Positions 27,201 to 39,200 of a stretch of 64,000 bases of DNA are shown here, piece by piece. The notes under the pieces were generated by a model that saw only the letters and a program-made list of their open reading frames with translations, made no database searches and was not told where the DNA came from. The stretch's first letter is position 1. Every line of letters begins with the position of its first letter. The position numbers and the translations under genes were made by a program. Source of the stretch: Lunularia cruciata (Eukaryota > Streptophyta > Marchantiopsida > Lunulariales > Lunulariaceae); NCBI GenBank assembly GCA_948567375.1, contig OX419758.1, positions 49,915,001 to 49,979,000 on the forward strand, in the 5' to 3' direction.

Positions 27201-30200
27201 GCTGAGAGCAGAATCCGTTCTAGGAACGGGTGATCCAGAACTCATTAAGTACATATGAACGGTAACCAAGATAAATGCGATAAATGCGAGATGCGAGAAT
27301 AGTGATAAATCCCTAAAGTAGAATGCATCGCGGGAATGTAACCTGAAGCTAGAATAGTGAGAAACCCATAAGGTAGAATGCATCGGATGTAACTACTTGA
27401 AGCAAAGGCATAATTGAAAAAAATTGAGAATAGCATATGGCTAACAGACTAGTAAACCACCTTGAAATTGAGAACTCTATGCAAACGACTGCGAGAAATA
27501 GGTAACCCTATGTAAAAGAATGCCAGTAAGCAGTGCGTGAATGATAAAAATAAAAAACGTGGGCAGGAGTCGGATAGGAACACTGTATACACAAGAGGTC
27601 CCATGAATCAGGCAAAGAGCGAAAGAAAAATAATAGGGAGTGAATGAGCTGGGGAATGGAGGAGTGGAACAATGCGAGAGCTATAGGATGGTGTGGCTGC
27701 AGAAACCTGTCGAAGTGTAACGGGGTAACAGGGTAACGAGAGTGAAGTGAAAAGTGAAGTGTATCCAGGACAGGATATATTGATATATGAGAACAGAAGC
27801 CATTCTGGGAACGGATTATCATTAAGTGCACATGATCGATAAGTAATATGTACATGAATCCCAATGCTAGAGTAACGTGAAATCCCTAAGGTAGAATGCA
27901 TCGAATGTATCCTGCAACAAAAGCATAATTGAAACAAATTGAGAATAACCGATGGCTAACAGACTAGTAAAGAACATGAAATCAAGAGCAGCTATGCAAA
28001 CAATGGCGAGGAATAGGAAACGTGATGTAAGAGCCCGCCAGTAAGCAGTGTGTGAACAAAGATGAAGAACCCGCCAGTAAGCAGTGCATGAACAAAGATG
28101 ATGAACCCATCAGTAAGCAGTGCGTGAACAAAGATGAAGAACATGGGCTGGAGTCAGGTAGGAACACTGTAGACACGAGAGGGCAAAGCAGGAAGCAGTC
28201 AAAGAGCGAAGGGAAAATACTAGGGAGGGAATTAGTTGGGGAATGGAGGAGTGGAACAAAACAAGAAGTCTCGGAAGATGTGGCTGCAGAAACGGGTCGA
28301 AGTGTAACAGGGTAACGAGAGTGAAGCATAAGAGGACCAGATATATATATTGGTAAATGAGAGCAGAAGCCATTCGGGGAACGGGTTATCCAGAACTCAT
28401 GAAGTGCACAAGTGCACAAGTGCACATATTCGATAAACAACATTTACATGAATAACAGTGCTAGTGTAGTATGAAAACTTTAGTGTAAAATGCATCGAAA
28501 ATAACCTGCAGCAAAAGTATAGGTGCAAAAAAATAACCTGTAGCAAAGGCATAAGTGCAAGAAATTGAGAACACAGTACTGCTAATGGACAATAACGAAC
28601 TTGAAATCGAGAGCAGCAAGGCCAACGCGAAGACCAGATAGATATATTTATATTTATATTTATATTTATATTTATATACGAGAACGGAAGCCGTTCCCAG
28701 AACGGGTTATCCAGAACTCATGAAGTGCAAATGAGCGATAAACAATATGTACATGATACGCAACACTAGGTATATTAAACCCCGAGGGTAGAATCCACGC
28801 AAGGTAAGCTAAACGCAAGGCTAGAGTAGTATGAAATCCTGAAGTTAGAATGCATAGAAGGTAACCTGCAGCAATGGCATAATCGAAATAAACATATTGA
28901 AACACAAGCATATCTATATGAGAAACATCATCGAATGAAAGGCGAAATAACTGTCACGTGGAAACCATTAGATAGCAACTCACATATTTGAGATGCAGCC
29001 TGCAAAGAAACTGGAGACAGTCCTCCCACATAAGTAGAAAAATAAATACAACAGGAAGAAACGGACAGCTGAAAAGGATGGAGATGAACTGGTGGCAGGA
29101 GACAAGTAATAGTCTGTAAATATCGCGGGTCAAGGAAGAGCTGAGTCAGGAAACGAAAATCGGAGAAGGTGGATGAGACAGAGCACTGGAAGTATAAATC
29201 GCTCAGAGAACGAGGGAAGACGAGCAAAGCATCCGAGGACTTGGATATCGATATATCACAGCAAGCGCTATGGACACCTGAGTCCAGAGAAGCCAAACAG
29301 CTGAGGTAAGCAGAAGACGGCCATAGTCCGTCTCCATGAAAACACATGCGACTCCATCAGTGCCTCACGCAGTGCCGAAGTAGCTGAGCTAGAGTAAGTA
29401 CCCCTCATACCGAGTTTCTGCTCGAAAACTCATGAGTGCCAAGGCAACTCATGAGTGGACCGGATATATATAGTATGTCACAACCAGCGCTATGGACGCT
29501 GGAGTCCTGAGATGCTAAACAGCTAAGGGAAGCAGAAGGCGGCCATAAACCTCCACGAAAACACCTGCAACTTCATCAGTGCCAAAGTAGCTGAGCAATT
29601 GTCAGTACCCCTCGTATCGAGTTTCTGCTCGAAAACTCATGAGTGCCAAGGCAAACTCGGTTGTTTCCAACAGTGCCGCTCAGGGTAAGGGAAAGCTAAA
29701 ACGTATGAAGCCTAAAATCCAAACAATGGGCAGCAACAATAATCAGCAGAATGACTATGTGATGCAAATAAATCAGCCTGCGAATGAAGAAAATGAAAAC
29801 GTGAGCATGAATAAGTAAGGGACTTGATGCAACAAATGAAGAAGGTAGTAAATTCACTGAGTGAAAGCAACAAAGAAAGAGTAAGGAGGTTAGTCAGAAG
29901 GCACGGGAAGGACCAAGTTGTTTGGGAAGACAGTAGGGAGCGAATCCAACCACGTAGGGAAAGAGCAGGTCAGTTGCCATAGAAACGGGGGTTGAAAGTG
30001 CAGAGTAAAGTAGAACGGGCAGCAACCAAAAGTGAAATGAAAATAATAATCCATAGAGGGGAAAGGGGAACAGGAAGGGGAGGAAGATGAGGGCGAACAG
30101 AGAAACAAAAAACGAGCACTGAAAATTTAGGGCATCTCGCGAAAGGTCAAAGCATGGAGGGAAATTCAGCCTCGTATGAACTGAAGGACCAGGACCAGGT

Positions 30201-33200
30201 GGGCTCACGTGTCCATAAGCAGAGGCCACGTGTCCATAAGCATACAATCAAGTCCACATGGCAGAAAACGCGAATAGCAGTATTCAGAGTGTATATATCA
30301 CTGTAGGAGTCAATATGGTATTCGGGTCTAGGGGAAAAATTACTGGTGGGCTCGAAAATGAGCTCCCCGCCTGGCAGAAAGAACAGATGTTCTCAAATCT
30401 CTATAGACAATAGATAGTATATTCATGAAATAAGAAGTCAAGTAGAACTCCTGATCAATGGTATGGTATACAAGCTTGCAGTAAAACTACTGGTGGGCTC
30501 GAACTTGAGCTCCCTGCCTGGCAGAAAGAACGGATGTTCTTAAATCTCTATAGATACTACGCCTATGGTAACCATGAATATCTTTTTCCTATGATAACCA
30601 TGAATATCTTTTCCCGTTTGTACGACCGAGCTAATTTTTTCTGGATCATGTGAAGAAGGTAATTTTCGGAGATAAAAGTTATTTATAAGTTTCCTACAAG
30701 CTGAAAGGTATGACTTTTTGGAATTACAGATCCGTCTATATCTAACACACTCCGATTTTATAATCCCTAGTTTACATTTAAAGGAAATGTCTGAAAGAAC
30801 ATGAGGGAGTGAGATTGTCTTGATGTGAGCAAAGTGAGGCAGCTCTTTCTTATCATAGATAGAGACAAAGATATTGAAGTCGTCCTGGGTAATGAGACAG
30901 TAGAGAGAACCACAGTGAGTGCCTAAATGAGTTTGAACTAGCTCACAGGAAAGTCTGGGATAGATTTAGTCACATGACAGGATATATATATAGAGTATAT
31001 CGCGACAAGCGCTATGGAAGTTTGAGTCCTGAGACACTAAACAGCAAAGGGAAGCAGAAGGTGGCCATAGTACACCTCCACAAAAGCACATGCAACTTCA
31101 TCAGTGCCTCACGCTGTGCCGAAGTAGCTGAGTAAGTGTCAGTACCCCTTGTACCGAGTTTCTGCTCGAAAACTCATGAGTGGTAGGAGGATAGTTTCAC
31201 CCCAGTCTGCTAGACACTTACCCCTTGTACCGAGTTTCTGCTTGAAAACTCATGCGTGGTAGGAGGATAGTTTCACCCCAGTCTGCTAGACACTTACCCC
31301 TTGTACCAAGTTTCTGCTTGAAAACTCATGCGTGGTAGGAGGATAGTTTCATTCCAGTCTGCTAGTAAAAATCGGGTTGAAATGCATTTGGAAATTATCA
31401 GTATTTCGTAAAAGAAGCTTGTCCTGTATAAGGTTGATCTAGACCTCACTTACTCAGCTGCTCAAAGAGGGATTGTTCTTCAGTACTCCCGAGACTTCCC
31501 ATCCTGTTGCTTGCTAAAACATGCAAAACCGCACAGATTTCGAACTCTTTATTCATATATATTTAGCTCACACGTACCTGGAGAATCGCTTGTAGTTTTG
31601 AGCACTTTCTGACTCCAAAATGTACAAGTACGAGCCTGATAAGACTGCCCAGCAAGGCTGCCACTCTGCAACAGTATTGCCGATGCCCTACACACACGAA
31701 ATAAGTATCCATCTTCAGTGCAAAATCGCGAGGTAGAAATAAGTCCAGAAGATAAAAAACCTATTTCCAAGTTACCCGCTCCGGTACTTTGTAATTGCAT
31801 ATAGCGTCGACAATCATCCCGATAAGGACTAAGTTTAGTAGGTAACCATACCCCCCAAAGAAGAACATGAGCATCCCCTGCAAAATCTACAGGGTGCCAA
31901 GCTGCAACAGAACCGATATTTACTGGTGCTTCAGCTCCTTCCAAGCTTTGATCTACTCCCTCCACCGCCTTAAGCAAGAGTAGCATCCTTCGATAACGCC
32001 CAGGAGAAAAATGCAAACCAAGATGTGGAACTCTAATTTGCAGGCGAGTTGAAGGAAAGCTTGGGTGTTGTACTTGTATCTGAAACAACCCACACGTTTT
32101 GAGGGTGGTTTGTTTCGGAATTCAGTAACTTCTCGTCACTACCAACAAGTTGATCTATATATGAGTAATGGGAGCAGAAGCCATTGGCAGAAGGGGGATC
32201 CAACCCACTTAGGGCAAACCAACGCAGACGGGAGACATGCATATTGAAGGCAGAAAATGCATGCAAGAACCGATGCAAACCGAAGACATGCTAATCTAAG
32301 CAAGTAAGTACATGCAAGTTTAAGCAAGTGGTGATTGACAAGAAATACATCAGAGAAATCGATCCAAAGCAGAAGCGAAGACTGATACATTCCATGAAGA
32401 TGCATTTCAAAGCAAAAGGACATCATCAAACAGGCAGCAAACATAGTGTTAGTGGGTGGTAGATGGGCGGGATGAAGTGTGAGAGGACTGGATATAGAAA
32501 AATGAGTACAGAAGCCGTCGAGGAACGCGAGATCCAGAACGCATTGAATGCAAATGAGATGCATGATATCGAATGTATACAAAACATGTGCTAGTCGAAA
32601 CTAGTATAAAACCGAGAAAGGAGATGAAATGGAAACAACTGATCGAATGTAAGCAGAAGTAAACGCAGCCTTGAAACATTTAAGGAGCAACACCTATATA
32701 CAAGTAGCATGCATCGCATAAACGGTAACAGATAAACTCCGCATGTAGAGAAATAAACTCAATGGGGAATCGACGACTTAACGAGCAAGACGAGAAAGAT
32801 TAAGTTAATCAGAAGTTGGGAATCGTGTAGAAGCCTAGAAATCAAAAGTTGTGGAAGATCCGTGAATCAGGCAGACCGAGAGTTATGAAATTGCTCGGAG
32901 ATCGGGAAAGTAGGGCGAAGCGTTAGAGGACTGGATATGGAGAGATGAGGACAGAAGCCGTTCAATGAACGGGAGATCCAGAGACAAGTAGAAGATCAAG
33001 AGACAAGAAGAAGTCCGGAAATCGCAAGTCAGGAAGATCTGAGAGTCAGGCGATAAAATTCGTGGAAGATGTATGAGTTAGAGCACCGGAAGTATGACAT
33101 CGCTCAAAGAACGAGGGAAAACTAGCAAAGCGTCCGGGGGGGCCTGGATAGAGAAATGAGGACAGAAACCGTTCATCAAACGGGAGATCCAGAACTCATT

Positions 33201-36200
33201 GAATGCAAATGCTGTGCGCGATATGTAATGTAAACAAGATAATGAACATCTTATTGAATTAAAGCGTAAGTAAATGTAACCTGGAAGCAATATAAGAGCA
33301 ACACCTATATCGTAGTTGCATGCATCGAATAAACAGAAACAGGACAACTGCTTATATAGAGAAAATAGCATCATTGAATGAAAGCCTAGGTAAAGGTCAT
33401 TTGAAAACAATTTAATAGCAACACCTAAATCTGAGATGCATGCTTTGAGGAAGCGGAGACAGAACACCCACATAAGTAGAGAAATAAAATCAACAGGAAT
33501 AAACAGCGACTTAACGAGCCAAATTACAAATATTGAAAAACAGGAATCGAGAGACAAGTAGAAGTCTCGAAATCACAAGTCAGGAAGATCTGAGAGTCAG
33601 GCGATAAAATTCGTGGAAGATGTATGAATCAGAGCACCGGAAGTATGACATCGCACAGAGAATAAGAAGACGAGCAAAGCATCAGAGGACTGGATAAAGT
33701 ATACTGCAGTAAGCGATATGGACGCCTGAGTCCTGAGAAACTAAACAAACTGGACTGGATATAGAGAAATGAGGACAAGCCGTTCAGTGCACGGGGGATC
33801 CAGAACTCACTGAGTGCAAATGCAATGCAACATATGTAAAATATACCTGATAAAAGAACATGTGGTCGATTTAAAGCATAAGTAATTATAACATGGAAGC
33901 GAACTAATATCCACACTTACATCTAATAGCATATAACCGAGTAGCAAGCCTCGAATAAATGGGAACAGAGCACCCTAATATATTGCGAACGAGCATCACG
34001 AAAGAAACTATACGAAAAAGAAACCTTATGTAAATGTAACGTGGAAACAATCAAAAAGCAACCCCTATATCCAAGATACATGCTATGAAGAAGCAAAAAC
34101 AGAGCACCCTCATAAGTAGAGAAATAAAACCAACAGGAAGAACGGCAGACAGAGGCAAACAGGACTCGAGAGTCAAGTAGACATCTGGAAATCGCAAATC
34201 GTGGAAGATCTGGACTGGATAGCATATATAACAGCATTCTCTATGAGCACATGAGTCTCAAAATACTAAGCACTAGAAGAAGGGAGTCAGACTTTCATAG
34301 TAACCCTGGACGGAAGCAAGGTGCTGCAAGAAGTGCCGAAGTAGCTGGGTGAATGCCAGTACTCCTTGTGCCAAGTTTCTGTTCGAAAGCTCATGAATGT
34401 CAAGTTGATCGAGTTATTATACTGACCTGGTCCAGTACAACCGACATGCCACAGCGATCGAGAACTGGAAGAATCAGTCGTCCCGGTTTGAGAGAAGATG
34501 AATCAGATTCTTCTGCAGTATTTGCCGCAATATTTGCCGGAGGCAATTCCGACCAGTCAAAAGCACCATCGACCAAGAATGCTGATATGTCGCTTCCAGA
34601 TATGTAAAACCGAGAGTAAAGCCCTGTCTTTTCAAGGTCGTGCTCCTCTTCCTATACAGGACAGAGAAGTTACAGAGATTAATTCGAGCTGGTGACAAAT
34701 GAACGAGACAAGAAAGTGTGCCTCAAGTGGAATGTCGCATGAATGGCACTTACCAAAGCTGTTTCAAGCGTGAAGTGACCCAAGTCAAGAAGTAGTTGAG
34801 TTCCCTCTCCGCCACTCTCCAATGCCTCTGCTGGGATGGCGATCTTTGGAGCGTCTAGGTCTAAATGTACATGGAACCTGCACCATAATCCAGCCAGTGT
34901 TAGCATAGTTATTTGCTTTCTTCCAACGTGGATAGTAGAGTCGAAGTAAAAGCACCTTGTAATAAGTTGAACCGAAACGCAGACAAAAGGCTATGTGCAC
35001 ATATTTTATCACCATGAGACTGAAATAGATGCATGATAATGACCTTCTTCGTTCCTCCAGCACAAGCTGGAGCTGTTCCTGAGCTCGTCGAGTCACTTCT
35101 TCTAATTTACTCTGCGATGTGTGAGATAATCGAGTAGGTGTCAGATCAAGAGTACCTGAAACCAACTGTCTGTGACAAAACTTATATGATGCAATATTTA
35201 TAAGCTGCTTTCGGGAGTGGCGGTAACCACAGCGTGGTTTATGATAAAGATAACAAAGAATGATGGACCCAGAACCCAGATATAGAAGACGGAAACCTCC
35301 ATTTGTGGTTTCTGTCATTGTTAGAAATTTACCTGCAAAACTGCAGCAGTTTCCAAAGCTACACCAGGACTCAAGGCTTGGCTGCTTTTAAGGAAATGAA
35401 GAAACCGATCGAAGCTTGCTCTCCAAATCTGTGAAGAAGGGAAGACAGTCAATGTCGTTCATGCTTGGTGCAACTTCGGATGCATGCCGAGACATACCAG
35501 CAGAGTGCCAGTCCTGATTCAAAACAAAGAGTTTAACTTGGTCCAAAATGACCATTAAGTCAGAGTAATATGTACGTCACTAATCATGCTCGCAAGCAAG
35601 GAGCTTGGAACAGACTCCAAAGCTTTATACCGAGGACATCGGCTACACTAAGAATAGTTATCCAGGAGGAAACTATTTTTTTATATGATAATAGGATGTA
35701 TACGAGTCGATTAAAACACTAGTTTCCACCACATTACAGGAGAGCATTACCGTCACATGACATGGTGACATCGCAGCAGATAATTTCCAGTCCAATGGCT
35801 CTTCCATAGGGCAATACACAAAGGTAGTTGTCAAAGCATGGTCTCTTCCCTCACGACTTACACTCTGTTGACAACCATCAGTAACGAGAGTTAAATACAA
35901 CTACTGAACTGGACGTGACGAAACAGCATCCACCTCCGTTCTATTCTAGGTACTGCTGAATGTAAAGACTTGATAACGAAAGCAGCTCAAGGTACCTGTT
36001 CTACGCTTTGTGAGTTGGACAGATTGTAAAACTAGAATAAAGCTGTTTCATATTCAGAGTCAAAGCCAGAAACAAAAATCTCAAACTTTGAAGGCTACTT
36101 AATGTTTACCTGAATAAGGCACCCTTCAGGTGCTGAGAGCCCATAGAATTTGAGCTTCACGTCAATCGTCTCGGTCTTTGGATAGCGCTGTACAGATACT

Positions 36201-39200
36201 TGCAAACTTTCAAACGTCCCGCAAAGAATTTCTTTTTCCTCCTTGTCAAGCATCGAAGCTGCACTCTTACCAATTGTTACATCCAGAGCTGTTTGCAACA
36301 TGTCTGGTGCTTCCGGACTTGAAAGGGTAGATGAATCTTCGTCTGGTTTATAGCTCAAAAGATCATTAATTTTGTTCCATTCTTCCTTCGTTAACTGCCC
36401 GGGCACTGCAGTTTCAGATCCTCCTTTTACACTAGTATTACCAGGAGTACGATTTCCGTCCGCTCCACCCCTAAATCAGCAAAATGATCCAGAAAATGGC
36501 CTGGTTGCTCAATCGCCTCCATGGCAATGTCAGGAAAATTCGCACAAATATGTATAACTCAAAGTACTTACCATCCAAACGACCACCAAGAACTTTTTCT
36601 GATGCGCTCTCGCTCAACAGCAGCTTCAGTTGACTTTGCACTCTCAACTTTTGCATGGGCTAACAACCTGTCTTCCCACCATTTCAATGTGTGACCGTTG
36701 GCAGATACATGCTTGATAGGAGGTCAATTGGATAATACTGTCTAGATATTTCCTAGATCACTTCATTCATACAGAATCAGTGCAGGTATGAGAGATAATT
36801 TGGGCCTTGACAAAGTCGTCTCCCCAATTTCTATCAGGCGAGTCAGGCCCGTCTTCAGGTACTGAATTTGCCTCTATGCTTGATGCATGAGCGTAAGATC
36901 GAAGTGCTTGAATAGGTCACACTATTTGACAGCTGTTTCAGTGATATTGATGTTAAGATACACATGGCAAAGCTGCTTTTATGTTCCAACATCTAGCCAT
37001 TTAATCTGTAATAATTAGAACAGTACGCTAGATTCAACCTCACCAACAGCTGTAGATTATAGAAGATTCACGCTCGCAGCCATAGCACTTTCAAGAACTA
37101 ACATGACCCAAGCATCCTGTTTTTGCATTCAAATATTACAGTTTTGCTAGCCTAACTCCTCTTACCTCCACAGCAAAACAACCTCGGCATCCAGCTCTTT
37201 GTCCATTTCCTTGATTTCCTCATTGTCCACTTTCGGGCTCTGTTGCAAACAGGCTGCATATAAACGCACATACTTTCTTCTACTTTGGCAAATATCAACC
37301 ACTTTTTCCCAAGACAGTCGATACCTGCCAAAGAAAACACTGATTGTCAAAATCTTCACTATAGGATACTGGAAACCACTGAAAAGTTAAAAGAAGTCCC
37401 ACAAACAATAGAAAATGATCAGAAAACATTTCAGCTTGATTGTAATATCTCTTCACAAGAATCCGGAGAATAAGTTGCGCAAATCACTTCGAACTTTGCA
37501 GTCCAGAGTTTTCGTGCAATGGAAAGTGGTGGCTTCATTTCTCGGGCAACTGTAACTGTAACTGTAACTATAAAAGGGAGCAACTGTAAAAGGAAGGTAT
37601 GCCCAACCTCTTCATAAGGTTTACAACTGCTCCTCATATCATGTCCACAAATTGAACGGCACATGGTCTTCCTCAAATATGATATATTCCTCAAATATGA
37701 CATATTTGACGATCGGGAAATGGTTTGGAGCTTCTCTAATACATATCAGACAAGCTTTAAAGTCACGCGTTCAAGAAGTATGCAGACAGTTACGCATGAA
37801 AGAACTGCTACTTATACTGACCATATTTTCGATTGCTGCTGCATAACTGCCCGACACGCATAGAGCCACCAAGCCTTTTTATTCTTAGAAACTGGCTCCT
37901 GAGGCCGCAAATGAGAATATTGCATCCGTGTCCGATATCTCGACACACCTTCCAGCAGCTTCATTCCGTCACAGTATTGAGCCTGATCAGAGGTAATAAT
38001 AACACCGAAACACGCACGTTATTAAAGACCATGCGTACCACACCATACTTCCAGATAAGATGCACCTGAACTGAGATTTCAAATAGCTTTGCAGAAGTCT
38101 TCCTTTGGAATAACGATCTGCTCATCACCTCCTTTTGACTGATGATATTTAGGACATGAGAACAGAAGCTGTTCGAAGGACAGCGAATCCAGAACTCAAT
38201 AAGTGTATATGAAGCGCGGATGAAATGTAAACATGATATTGAGCAAATCGAGATGAGTAATAAAGCCGTAATGGAGATGAAGCGCATCCAACAGATCAAA
38301 TGTAAGGCTAAGCACAACCGAAATATAAGTATTTCCTGATCAATAGCAATAGAGAACTGATATACATCATATAATCGATAAGCGCTAACCAAAGCATGTA
38401 GCGAACCACCTGTAATGATAATGATATGATATAGGTAGATGAGAGCAGAAGCGGGGAACGGGTGATCCAGAACTCACGAAATGCAAATGATCGGTAACCA
38501 AGATGTACTTTATGCACAATGCTAGAATAGTGATAAATCCATATAGTAGAATGCATCGAATGTAACCTGAAGCAAAGGCATAATTGCAACAAATTGAGAA
38601 TAACATATATCTAAAGGACTAGTAAACAACTTGAAATCAATAATAGCTATGCAAACTAATGCGAGAGATATAACACGTTATGTAATTGACCACGAGTAAG
38701 CAGTGCGTGAATGATGAAATTAAAAAGTAGGCTGGAGTCGGGTAGGAACACTGTAGAGATGGGAGGTCGAACCATGAATCAGGCAAAGAGCGACGGAAAA
38801 TTAATAGGGAGGGAATTAGATGGGGAATGGAGGAGTGGAACAATGCGAGAGCTTATGGATGGTGCTGCTGCAGAGACATATCAAAGTGTAACAGGTAACG
38901 AGAGCGAAACGAAAGAGGACAGGATATAAAGTATATCACAACAAGCGCTATGGACGATTGAGTCCTGAGACAATAGGGAAGCAGAAGGTGGCCATAGTAA
39001 ACCTCCATGAAAACACATGCGACTTCATCAGTGCCTCATGCAGTGCCGAAGTAGCTGAGCAAGTGTCAGTACCCCTTGTACCAAGTTTCTGCTCGAAAAC
39101 TCATGAGTGCCAAGGCATGATAATGATATGATATGCTTACCTACGAAACCTCCCTACTTTTTTCACCAAAAAAGTATTAAGGAGGTTCCTAAAAGACAGC

